A stretch of DNA of 11,380 nucleotides from Arenicella sp. (GCA_016763815.1 JAESTB010000640.1:1-11380); one strand, 5' to 3'; numbered from the stretch's first letter, positions 1 through 6,829 are shown. Made by a program: numbers and translations. The notes: a model not told the origin generated them from the letters alone.

Positions 1-1055
1 GTGACGCCTCGCTCACGATAGACACGCCTCGGGTTAATGGGCAGATCACCCAAATCTCCGGTGTCGGTAGCAACGTGGTGTCGATTGACTATAACGCGCA
101 AGGGCTCGTAACCGGGGTGACTGACAGCACGGGTCGCACGTTTACCATGAGCCAGCATAATCATTTGGGTCAACCGCAGTGGATTACTGACCCCAATGGC
201 ATTAATACCAACGCCAGTTACGACGTCATGGGCCGAGTGTTAAACGTCATGCGCGACGGCGAAGAACGATTGAGCGCGGTGTACACACCCGCGGGCCAGC
301 CAGAAACCGTAACCATTGACGGTAGCGCATTCAACTACACGTATGACAGCGCTTTCAGACTGAGCGGGATCAGCAGTGCCGATGGCGAGCAGGTGGATGT
401 TGACTATCTGGCCAATGGTTTGGTTGACCGTACCACTCATTCGTACAATGGTGCGAGCCGGTCAACGGCCTTTAACTACGATGCTGAAGGTAGCGTCACA
501 CAAACCAATCATACGTTTGAGGACGGGTCCTTACAGCGCACTTACAATTCGCGTGGTCAAGTTACCCAAGAAACAGATGGGCCGAACACCACTAGCTACC
601 ACTACGACAGCAATGCTTACCTGACGTCAGTCACGGATAAGGGTGAACAGACTCAATTGCAACATGACGCATTGGGCCGGTTAATGTCTCTAACCACCGA
701 TGGCGGTCAGCAAACCACGTTTTCCTACACCGGTTTGGGCGAGCAGACACAGCAACTCAATAGTAACTGGGGCTACCGCAACTACGCTTATGGTTCGACC
801 GGGCTTTTAACCACCGAAACCACGCCTCTACGATCCAATAGTTATAATTATACGGCCAGTGACGAAGTGCTCTCGAGAACAGCGCAACACAACGACACCT
901 CAATACCGACCATTACCACGCACTATGGTTACAACGACGACAGCGACTCCGTGTTTGGAAAAAACTACGGGGTTGGTCGGCTTACAGCATCGAGAACGGC
1001 TACGCGGGTTACCAGTATCGCTACAATCGGCAAGGGACTCTCGCTAGCATATTGA
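1..1055 (+). CDS. Rhs/YD-repeat toxin shell, 5'-partial, ends at a frame disruption
   Basis: This is part of a large Rhs polymorphic toxin; in the family the YD repeats build a hollow shell around a C-terminal toxin. The reading frame is already open at position 3 and runs in from the left edge, so the GTG at 75 is not the true start. Repeats of the YDxxGR kind recur, for example SYDVMGRV, NYDAEGSV, TYNSRGQV, HYDSNAYL and HDALGRL. The natural protein reads to about GVGRLT at 984-986. After that the frame turns into unrelated sequence and stops at 1053-1055, while the -1 frame continues with SIENGYAGYQYRYNRQG. One base has probably been lost at about 984-988, either as a real mutation or as a sequencing error. 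The in-frame heptamer A AAA AAC at 959-965 makes programmed -1 frameshifting a less likely alternative. The N-terminal export and PAAR-type regions would lie outside the window. Confidence 0.85.
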   Translation, partial: DASLTIDTPRVNGQITQISGVGSNVVSIDYNAQGLVTGVTDSTGRTFTMSQHNHLGQPQWITDPNGINTNASYDVMGRVLNVMRDGEERLSAVYTPAGQPETVTIDGSAFNYTYDSAFRLSGISSADGEQVDVDYLANGLVDRTTHSYNGASRSTAFNYDAEGSVTQTNHTFEDGSLQRTYNSRGQVTQETDGPNTTSYHYDSNAYLTSVTDKGEQTQLQHDALGRLMSLTTDGGQQTTFSYTGLGEQTQQLNSNWGYRNYAYGSTGLLTTETTPLRSNSYNYTASDEVLSRTAQHNDTSIPTITTHYGYNDDSDSVFGKNYGVGRLTASRTATRVTSIATIGKGLSLAY

Positions 1056-2836
1056 TCAGCATTGATGAGGCTGGCAACTCCGATCCTGTGCCGCTGTCTA
1101 ACCCCGATGGGCGCATTGAATACCGTTACGATGAGAACAACCAGCTCTCAGGCCTGACATATCCAAGCGGCGATCAAATTGATTATGTCCGTGACCCCAT
1201 CAGCCGTAAAGTCACACACCTTAACCGCAATACCAGTCTAGTCGCTCAGTTCACGTACGCCAGTCAACTGCAACCGGCAACACGCATCGAATTTGGCAAT
1301 CAAGTGGTCACTACTCGACAGTTTGACGACCACGATCGCGCCACAGACATCACCACGGGAGTCAACCTTTGGCAAGAAGTCTATAGCTACAACATCGCTC
1401 AGAATTTAGAAAGTATTGTTACGACCAGTAACTTAGACGTTGGAGGGTCGCAGTCGTTTGGCTACAACGTGCGTAATCAACTCAGAGGCGCCACCGGCGA
1501 GTACGGTCGCCTGGTTTACCGCTATGACAACAATAATAATCACACGCGACTGAAAGACAATGGTGTGCTTACTTACTATCAATACCAAACTGGCAGTAGC
1601 CGGCTTATTTCAATCAACGACGCCAATGGTGCGGTGTTAAGGGATTTCTCATACGACGCCAACGGCAACACCACTGGCGATGGCGCACGAACCTTACGCT
1701 ACGATGCCGAAGGCCGATTAGACCGAGTGCTTGAAGGCGGTGTGGAAATCGCCAGCTATACGTATGACCCCTACGGGCGACGGGTGAGCAAAAAAACAGC
1801 CACCGGTGAGCTGACCTTTCGTTACGGAAAAAATGGCCAATTGCTCGAAGAAGTCGATGACACGGGTGCCTTAGTTCGCCAATATATCTACTCTGAAGAG
1901 GGTGAACTCATTGCCTACTACGTCGCCGCGATAGACCAGCTGCTAGCGGTTCACAGTGACTTCTTAGGCGCGCCTGTTTTTTTAACCGACAGCAATAAAA
2001 ATGTCGTCTGGTCAGCCAAGCGAAAGCCCTTCGGTGAGACCGAGGTTACCGTCAACACCGTCGAATTCCCGTTACGGGCATCCAACCAATATTTTGATCA
2101 GGAAACGGGCTATCACTATAATGGACAGCGCTATTACAATCCGGTTATTGAGCGATACCTAAGAAACGACCCTATTGGATTAGAGGGCGGGCATAATACC
2201 TATAATTTTGCGCTGAAGAATCCGTTGAAGTATGTGGATTTGGACGGGCGTCAGGCATTTGACCCATTTTCTGCCATGTTAAGTCAATCGAAGAATAGTG
2301 GTGGTAATGATTTTGCCGTTCCTTGGTATGAAAGTCAGGCCCAAAAGGATTTTTTAACAATATCTGCTCTTACAGGAGAGGCCGCTATAGAAGCGGCACC
2401 TCAGGCTGCTATACTAATCGCAACTTCTGCTCCGCCAATAAGACTTGGCACTACTGTTGGTCGAGTTGTTATAGCAGGAATGGTTGCTAAGCATGCTGCC
2501 GCAAAGGGGTTATCACAAAATGGATTAGCTTTTCAGCTAAAGCATTTGAACAAACACTTGCCAAATACCGCTCAGTCGCAAAAATTAATTCGGAAAGAAG
2601 GTGCTGCTCACGTATTTACTGACAAGGCAACTTTGTCGAGGGTTGAGCAAGCAATTTTTCAACGAGGGCAGCATACAGGTAATATTCGAGGTGCAGATCG
2701 TTACGGACTAAGATTTGATAATCCAATTGGGTATCGTATTTCGGCTGACGGATCGAGAATACCATTGCATTATGGTGAGATTAAGGTAAGTAAGGGTTTC
2801 TATCACGTTATACCAAGAACTGGACCGGGGGGGTAA
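1052..2836 (+). CDS. Rhs-family protein, C-terminal half: YD repeats, Rhs core and toxin tip
   Basis: This continues the preceding shell in the -1 frame. The formal start is a TTG, but homologous sequence already reads in this frame from about 986, so this is the second half of one gene rather than an independent one. Residues 1-340 are YD repeats such as EYRYDENNQL, SYDANGNTTGDG, RYDAEGRLDRV and TYDPYGRRVSK. Residues about 345-399 are the Rhs-associated core, with YHYNGQRYYNP, RYLRNDPIGLEGGHNTYNFALKNP and YVDLDG. In the family, cleavage near this core frees the tip. Residues 400-487 are a linker with a hydrophobic Ala/Ile/Val stretch, possibly the pre-toxin or translocation segment. Residues 488-594 are the candidate toxin. 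A probable immunity gene begins 2 nt after the stop. Secretion, probably by type VI or a related route, is inferred from the family only. Confidence 0.85.
   Translation: MISIDEAGNSDPVPLSNPDGRIEYRYDENNQLSGLTYPSGDQIDYVRDPISRKVTHLNRNTSLVAQFTYASQLQPATRIEFGNQVVTTRQFDDHDRATDITTGVNLWQEVYSYNIAQNLESIVTTSNLDVGGSQSFGYNVRNQLRGATGEYGRLVYRYDNNNNHTRLKDNGVLTYYQYQTGSSRLISINDANGAVLRDFSYDANGNTTGDGARTLRYDAEGRLDRVLEGGVEIASYTYDPYGRRVSKKTATGELTFRYGKNGQLLEEVDDTGALVRQYIYSEEGELIAYYVAAIDQLLAVHSDFLGAPVFLTDSNKNVVWSAKRKPFGETEVTVNTVEFPLRASNQYFDQETGYHYNGQRYYNPVIERYLRNDPIGLEGGHNTYNFALKNPLKYVDLDGRQAFDPFSAMLSQSKNSGGNDFAVPWYESQAQKDFLTISALTGEAAIEAAPQAAILIATSAPPIRLGTTVGRVVIAGMVAKHAAAKGLSQNGLAFQLKHLNKHLPNTAQSQKLIRKEGAAHVFTDKATLSRVEQAIFQRGQHTGNIRGADRYGLRFDNPIGYRISADGSRIPLHYGEIKVSKGFYHVIPRTGPGG
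2249..2836 (+). other. Variable Rhs tip 1: linker plus candidate toxin domain
   Basis: The conserved core ends at YVDLDG (2231-2248), and everything after it belongs to the exchangeable tip. The seam AAKGL lies at 2498-2512. The last 107 residues are compact: LKHLNKHLP (residues 496-504), AAHVFTD (518-524), then an amphipathic ATLSRVEQAIFQRG helix, TGNIRGADRYGLRFDNPIGYRI, DGSRIPLHYGEIK and the end YHVIPRTGPGG. The paired histidines/lysines near the start and the late basic and aromatic residues would suit a small RNase of the BECR type. That is inference: I see no diagnostic motif of EndoU, HNH, deaminase or ADP-ribosyltransferase toxins. The tip is visibly more AT-rich than the shell. Confidence 0.6.
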
Positions 2837-2838
2837 TT

Positions 2839-3042
2839 ATGCAGTGGTATGAAATTTGGTCGGATGAAAGTTTTGAAGCGCCTTATTTGCTTATTCTCTC
2901 TGATAGCGAGAATGGTGAATTTATAATTACAGACCCAAAAGAGAATGGAAAAATTGTATTTAGGACAAGTAAATACGAGGAAGCAAAGCTTTGGTTACTT
3001 GAGGATGAATATACTCTCGTGGATGGGCGTATGACTGATTAA
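2839..3042 (+). CDS. Probable immunity protein for Rhs tip 1 (67 aa)
   Basis: This is a 67-residue acidic soluble protein (MQWYEIWSDESFEAPYLLIL...) with no signal peptide or membrane segment. It starts 2 nt after the Rhs stop codon, so it is probably translationally coupled; the G-run at about 2826-2832 may act as a crude ribosome-binding site. Many Asp and Glu residues (DESFE, DSENGE, DPKENG, YEEAKLWLLEDEY) suit a protein that neutralises a basic nuclease-like toxin. Position, size and charge are the basis for the call; I cannot name an immunity family. Its stop is only 4 nt before the next AAKGL seam, so toxin tip and immunity gene form one tight cassette of about 545 bp. Confidence 0.7.
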   Translation: MQWYEIWSDESFEAPYLLILSDSENGEFIITDPKENGKIVFRTSKYEEAKLWLLEDEYTLVDGRMTD

Positions 3043-3047
3043 GTAAT

Positions 3048-3380
3048 GCCGCAAAGGGGTTAGCTGGTAACCCTTTATTCAAGAGTGCATTAGGACAATT
3101 CAAAAACAGTCAATTTACTAATGCGGGTAGAGCAGTTACAAAACATGCGGAATATTTTGGCTTTAAGAACACCGAGACCTTGCGGAAAATTTATAACACA
3201 GAAGCAAAGATCAACCAGTTGGCGGCAAATACACTCAAGAATATAATGAGGTCGGGAAAGACTACGACTGGAGCTGGTGGTCGATATCCTAATGGATGGA
3301 AAACGATAACTGGTGCGGATGGGCGGGCTGCTAGTTGGCATGCCGATGGCCGTTTTATTGGATTTAGAGGAGTACAGTAA
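3048..3380 (+). pseudogene. Orphan Rhs C-terminal tip 2, no N-terminus
   Basis: The frame is open from 3039 to the stop at 3378-3380. It begins with NAAKGL, the same seam as tip 1, continues AGNPLFKSALGQFKNSQF, and ends in a toxin-like domain: KHAEYFGFKNTETLRKIYN, then INQLAANTLKNIMRSGKTT, RYPNGWKTITGADGRAASWHADGRFIGFRGVQ. No ATG start or ribosome-binding site precedes the seam. Internal TTG (3180) or ATG (3246) codons would give only short fragments. It is therefore a displaced tip, silent unless recombined onto the Rhs shell at the shared seam. The immunity-like gene follows after 2 nt. The toxin class is not recognised; a nuclease is plausible from the conserved-looking Lys/His, Trp and Gly-rich end, but this is not demonstrated. 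Homologous tips fused to Rhs proteins elsewhere would confirm it. Confidence 0.7.
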
Positions 3381-3382
3381 AT

Positions 3383-3646
3383 ATGACAACATTACATTAC
3401 ATTAAAGCCAGTGACGTAGAGCAAGATTTTTGTTTTCTGGAAGTGTCTCGAAGTAAGAATGAAGCCCCGTTTATGGATATAAGGATATCTGATGATCGAA
3501 AAATGTCATTTGTTACCTATTCAGGACAGCAAGAAATATCTTTTTCTCCCGAAGAATGGTTGGAAATTCAGGAAAAAGCGACGTCTTTTTATAGAGCAGA
3601 GTTAGAGAATGAGGATTCTTTCGATAACTGGGGTACGAGCCTATAA
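3383..3646 (+). CDS. Probable immunity protein for orphan tip 2 (87 aa)
   Basis: This 87-residue acidic cytosolic-looking protein starts 2 nt after the orphan tip stop. AGAGGAG at 3366-3372 is a good ribosome-binding site inside the end of the toxin frame, so the start at 3383 is convincing. Recognisable blocks are CFLEVSRSKNEAPFMDIRIS, a beta-rich MSFVTYSGQQEISFS, then an EEWLEIQEKATSFYRAELENEDSF helix. This layout is common among small Rhs/CDI immunity proteins, though I cannot assign a named family. An orphan toxin kept with an intact immunity gene is expected if the cell still needs protection from siblings carrying the older toxin. Confidence 0.7.
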   Translation: MTTLHYIKASDVEQDFCFLEVSRSKNEAPFMDIRISDDRKMSFVTYSGQQEISFSPEEWLEIQEKATSFYRAELENEDSFDNWGTSL

Positions 3647-3648
3647 AA

Positions 3649-3888
3649 ATGAGCTTTCTATTTCGTTTAGTCCTTGTTGTTTTAATTGCGTTATCTTCAA
3701 GTGCGTCATGGAGCTATGCGTACGATGTGGTTTCAAGCTTATTAAACCACCTGAATGTCGAATCTGAGCTTCAAAAGTTCGGTTATGCTGATGCCACCAA
3801 CTTTCATTATTGTTGCAGTAAGTCTCCGAGTACGCTTTCACAAAAAAGACCCAAAGCGGGTATTTTTTTGTGTTTGATGTTGGTTTAG
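3649..3888 (+). CDS. Small ORF with signal-peptide-like N-terminus, probably truncated
   Basis: The ATG lies 2 nt after the preceding stop. The first 25 residues, MSFLFRLVLVVLIALSSSASWSYAY, have a basic residue, a hydrophobic core and an SYA-type signal peptidase I site. About 30 residues of possible mature protein follow (DVVSSLLNHLNVESELQKFGYADATNFHYCC). The frame then runs through the hairpin at 3839-3872 and ends in low-complexity sequence, so the C-terminus is probably not native. The likely explanation is a gene cut off or frameshifted when cassettes were exchanged. A chance ORF with a hydrophobic start cannot be excluded. Function not recognised. Confidence 0.35.
   Translation: MSFLFRLVLVVLIALSSSASWSYAYDVVSSLLNHLNVESELQKFGYADATNFHYCCSKSPSTLSQKRPKAGIFLCLMLV
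3839..3872. terminator. Hairpin with A/T tracts, probable bidirectional terminator
   Basis: The left arm CACAAAAAAGACCC pairs with the right arm GGGTATTTTTTTGTG (one G-T pair and one bulged A) around the loop AAAGC. A run of seven T sits in the 3' arm and six A in the 5' arm, so it could stop transcription on both strands. It closes the tip 2/immunity transcript and separates it from the third tip remnant. It also lies about 155 bp beyond the 3' end of the GH3 gene and could serve that transcript too. Confidence 0.6.
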
Positions 3889-3890
3889 TT

Positions 3891-4022
3891 GCCGCAAAGG
3901 GACTAGGCAATGGCGCTAGCAACGCAATAAACGCCGTGAGATTGAATCAAAATAACGGGGTCGCGTCTGGCCTTTTGCGCCCCGCTTGTTGTTGCCTAGG
4001 TGGCTGTAATGTAAGCGCCTAG
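3891..4022 (+). pseudogene. Third Rhs tip remnant (44 aa, Cys-rich end)
   Basis: In a frame open from 3822, the sequence reads FDVGLVAAKGLGNGASNAINAVRLNQ, then a Cys-rich end LLRPACCCLGGCNVSA, and stops at 4020-4022. GLVAAKGL repeats the seam seen at the start of tips 1 and 2, and the DNA matches at 14 of 16 positions. No start codon, ribosome-binding site or toxin-sized domain is present, so this looks like the worn-down tail of the oldest cassette or of the original Rhs gene. Only 4 nt separate it from the stop codon of the convergent GH3 gene, which marks the right border of the Rhs island. Confidence 0.5.
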
Positions 4023-4026
4023 CTAT

Positions 4027-6657
4027 CTATTTGCATTCATCTACATTTGGTGTGGTTCTGAATGAGACTTCTGAGAAAGAGAGAGTTAACGCCCCAGCCG
4101 ACTTTATTTGGAATGGCGCTACAATCTTATCTAAGGAAATGCCAGCTTTCTCAAAACACGCTAGGCTCACATTGACTTCTTGCCATTGGTTTGGCGCTAG
4201 CTTCTGTAGGTCGCTGGTGATATCTACCGAGCCGGTGCATTCGGTTTCACACCCCATACTAAGTTTAATCGGGCCACTAATTGCACTATCAATACGTAAA
4301 TTCAGAAGGAGAGACTGGCCATTTTTGCGTTGCGGGGTTAAATCTACAGGCTCTGAGGTGGTAACCAATGAAAATTTGCTTGCTTGGTTCTCACTAAAGA
4401 TAACTTGGCGGGCATCTTCCTGAATTTCTTTATCTATTGTTCTGACCTTTAGGCCTTCGACTTCAACGATATTACTTGTCATAGGCAGGGTGTTGTTAAT
4501 TGAACTGACCATCGCTGTATACGGGGCTCTAATTGTCTTTTTGAACAATATTAAGTTGCCGCCACCATCGACACTGATTGACTCTACCTCGAGCGAATTG
4601 TCTAATCCTAACTGGCCCTGATTATTAGCTGCGCTGTAGCCGAGGCCAAAGCCATACGGAAGTAGTGGGCTGTAGTCTTGGTCATTTCTATTTACTGAAC
4701 TTTGCCACGGTGACGAAGGCCATGAATAGGATAATCGCCCGCTAAAATCATGTTTAATCGAGCCGTCGGTGTTAGATAGAAGAACATCGCTGACACCATT
4801 GCCTTCGCTGCCAGGCAACCATGCCGCGACAAACGCATCTGATGCATTAAGCTCGGCATTAACGTATAGAGGTCGGCCGGAGATAAACACGGAAACCACC
4901 GGAATGCCCTCCGATTTGAGCCTTTCTAGTAGTGCAAGATCTGACTTTACGCCTTGCTGATACGCAACATTCTTAATATCGCCAACGCCTTCAGCATAAG
5001 GTTCTTCACCAAACACTACGATAGCTACATCTGGTTTACTCTGGTAGCGGCCGTCGATTGATAAGGTAAGCTCGCCGCCAGCGTCTTCAACGGCTTCTGC
5101 AAATCCATCATAGATCGAGTGGCCGCCTGGAAAGTCTTCGTTGGTGTTGTTAGTGCCTTGCCAGGTAATGCTCCAGCCGCCTGATTGTTTGCCGATATTG
5201 TTAGCCGCGTCGCCTGCGATCAAAATATTTTTGTTCGGGTTGATCGGCAGAATACCGTTTTTGTTTTTAAGCAGCACTAATGATTCACGTACCGCTTGGC
5301 GGGCGATGGCGCGATGGCCAGGCGCTCCAATAATATCCAATTTACCTGATAGCGGGCGCTTAGCCGGGCTTGGTTTATCGAATACACCGGCACGTAATTT
5401 AACCCGTAATATTCTACTTACCGCATCATCTATACGGCGTTGTGATATTTCACCACTGTTAACTTGGGCAATGGTGTTTTCCAGCAGCGGTTTCCACGCA
5501 TCACCAGATGCCATAAAAATATCTAATCCAGCGTTAATCGTTGCCGCACAGTTGTAGTTGGTACACCCCTCGATTTGACCATGGCCTAACCAATCGCCGA
5601 CGACCAAACCGTCGAATCCCATTTTGTTTTTTAACACATCGGTAAGCAAGTACTTGTGGCCATGCATTTTTTTTCCGTGCCAGCTATTAAACGATGCCAT
5701 TACGGTTTGTGCTCCGGCGGCGAGGCCACCGACATAGCCTTGTGCATGAAGATCAAACAGCGTTTGTTCGTCGGCGATATTATCGCCTTGATCAACGCCG
5801 CCCTCGGTACCGCCGTCTCCCAAGAAATGCTTTACCGTGGAGATAACGTGCTTGTCGCTTAAGAAGTCGCCATCAATCGAGCCCTGAAGCCCGGTGACGA
5901 TTGCCGCTGAATAACTCTTAACTATTTCGGGGTCTTCCGAGTAGCCTTCGTAGGTTCTTCCCCAACGGTCATCGCGCACCACCGCCACGGTGGGCGCAAA
6001 TACCCAGTCGATGCCAGTCGCCATTACTTCGCGTGCGGTAGCTTGCGCAATGCGCTCTATTAGCTCGGGGTTATTAGCCGCTCCGAGGCCAATGTTGTGT
6101 GGGAATAGGGTGGCGCCAATAACGTTATTGTGTCCATGCACCGCATCGGTTCCCCAAATCGCAGGGATAGTTGAGCCATCGAGCGAGTCGTCAATCGATG
6201 CTTGGTACATATCTTCGGCTAAGGTGATCCAGTCTTTCGGGCTAGCGTGCTTGTCATTGTTAGGGAAGGCGCCGCCACCATTTAGGTAGGAGCCAAAGCC
6301 GTATCGCCGCATGTCCTCAACCGTGAAATCACGAATTTCAGGCTGTATCATTTGCGCTATTTTTTGCTCCAAGGACATTTTTGAGAGCAACTTCGTAATC
6401 TTAGCCTCTAACTCGATGTTATAGGTTTTAGAATAATCTAAGCTGGGCCAGATATCGGTATTTCCAGCATGCAAATCGCTCGTGCTTGCATGAGAAGTCT
6501 CTTTTACTGTACTAGAAGCTTGCGGTTGTTTGCTGGCTTGATCGATCGATTGATCGCATCCTACAAAACTTAATAGGGCTGCGCTCAGGATCAAATAGCG
6601 AGTTACTCGGTTATTGCTTTTTTTGAATTGGCGTTTGAATTTAGATGACGCTTCCAT
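4027..6657 (-). CDS. GH3 beta-glucan exohydrolase/beta-glucosidase, ExoP-like lipoprotein
   Basis: This enzyme of 876 residues should release glucose from the non-reducing ends of beta-1,3/1,4-glucans or cello-oligosaccharides in the periplasm. An N-terminal membrane segment ends in a lipobox-like SFVGC, giving a lipidated Cys34. The (beta/alpha)8 domain (about 80-430) contains WGTDAVHGHNN (Asp171), the clamp WGRTYEGYSEDP, VKHFLGDGGTEGG (Lys276-His277) and GFDGLVVGDW with nucleophile Asp355. The alpha/beta domain (about 445-675) has GGWSITWQGTNNTN and GEEPYAEGVGD, whose Glu556 matches the acid/base of plant exohydrolases. The last 190 residues form a beta-rich domain, probably the galactose-binding-like C-terminal domain of the marine enzyme ExoP. 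All key residues are present. The ATG has only a weak ribosome-binding site. Cys365/Cys370 and several C-terminal cysteines fit an exported protein. The regulator gene is upstream on the same strand. Confidence 0.93.
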   Translation of the reverse strand: MEASSKFKRQFKKSNNRVTRYLILSAALLSFVGCDQSIDQASKQPQASSTVKETSHASTSDLHAGNTDIWPSLDYSKTYNIELEAKITKLLSKMSLEQKIAQMIQPEIRDFTVEDMRRYGFGSYLNGGGAFPNNDKHASPKDWITLAEDMYQASIDDSLDGSTIPAIWGTDAVHGHNNVIGATLFPHNIGLGAANNPELIERIAQATAREVMATGIDWVFAPTVAVVRDDRWGRTYEGYSEDPEIVKSYSAAIVTGLQGSIDGDFLSDKHVISTVKHFLGDGGTEGGVDQGDNIADEQTLFDLHAQGYVGGLAAGAQTVMASFNSWHGKKMHGHKYLLTDVLKNKMGFDGLVVGDWLGHGQIEGCTNYNCAATINAGLDIFMASGDAWKPLLENTIAQVNSGEISQRRIDDAVSRILRVKLRAGVFDKPSPAKRPLSGKLDIIGAPGHRAIARQAVRESLVLLKNKNGILPINPNKNILIAGDAANNIGKQSGGWSITWQGTNNTNEDFPGGHSIYDGFAEAVEDAGGELTLSIDGRYQSKPDVAIVVFGEEPYAEGVGDIKNVAYQQGVKSDLALLERLKSEGIPVVSVFISGRPLYVNAELNASDAFVAAWLPGSEGNGVSDVLLSNTDGSIKHDFSGRLSYSWPSSPWQSSVNRNDQDYSPLLPYGFGLGYSAANNQGQLGLDNSLEVESISVDGGGNLILFKKTIRAPYTAMVSSINNTLPMTSNIVEVEGLKVRTIDKEIQEDARQVIFSENQASKFSLVTTSEPVDLTPQRKNGQSLLLNLRIDSAISGPIKLSMGCETECTGSVDITSDLQKLAPNQWQEVNVSLACFEKAGISLDKIVAPFQIKSAGALTLSFSEVSFRTTPNVDECK

Positions 6658-6723
6658 AGGAAAATTACGCTCTTATTTGGCTAATAGTGATTCCATTAGT
6701 TTGGCATAGTTACTAAATAGGTC

Positions 6724-6755
6724 GACCAAGTTACCGAAAATTCAATAACTTGGTC
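6724..6755. promoter_or_regulatory. Operator-like inverted repeat upstream of the GH3 gene
   Basis: GACCAAGTTA at 6724-6733 and TAACTTGGTC at 6746-6755 form a perfect 10-bp inverted repeat with a 12-bp spacer. The arm centres are 22 bp apart, about two helical turns, which fits a dimeric regulator. It lies 67-98 bp before the GH3 start, near where an activator would sit. AGTTACT, AGTTACC and AGTTAGT variants recur around it (6708, 6729, 6758). Related words occur in the divergent region to the right. No promoter close to consensus was found, consistent with activator dependence. Confidence 0.5.
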
Positions 6756-6797
6756 AAGTTAGTAAGGTTTAAAAATTTCTCAATTCTCCGCACTCAA

Positions 6798-6829
6798 ATA
6801 GGCGTTAATCAAGCCAGCTGTTAACCTAT
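6798..6829. other. Imperfect hairpin just after the regulator gene
   Basis: ATAGGCGTTAA at 6798-6808 can pair with TTAACCTAT at 6821-6829 with a 2-nt bulge. It sits 5 nt beyond the regulator's stop on the minus strand. There is no T-run after it in that direction, so it is a poor intrinsic terminator and some read-through from the regulator gene into the GH3 gene is possible. Confidence 0.25.

Larger units (their letters stand above)
2497..3905 (+). repeat. Three-copy seam repeat TGCCGCAAAGGGGTTA
   Basis: Copies lie at 2497-2512 and 3047-3062 (16/16 identical) and at 3890-3905 (14/16; the first 12 bases TGCCGCAAAGGG are identical). All three are read in the same coding sense as (A)AKGL at the linker/toxin junction. 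Short homology at this position is what recombination would use to swap a displaced tip onto the active Rhs gene. Confidence 0.8.

Noticed and set aside
1052..1060. TTG at 1052 as an independent start for a separate Rhs gene
   Set aside because: Typical Rhs sequence (GYAGYQYRYNRQGTLASI) already reads in the same frame upstream of it, and no ribosome-binding site precedes it.
3090..3392. Minus-strand 100-aa reading frame across the orphan tip
   Set aside because: It lies opposite the tip 2 frame, which has a seam homologous to tip 1 and an immunity gene behind it. The reverse frame has no recognisable domain or ribosome-binding site.
3641..3922. Minus-strand 93-aa reading frame
   Set aside because: It spans the terminator hairpin and the third seam and shows no domain or codon pattern of a real gene. 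It is most likely a chance frame in this non-coding or decayed DNA.
2839..4022. CRISPR array, integron cassette or insertion sequence as an explanation for the repeats
   Set aside because: The seam repeat has only three copies, spaced 550 and 843 bp apart, coding and in frame. There are no attC-like palindromes, transposase, terminal inverted repeats or target duplications.
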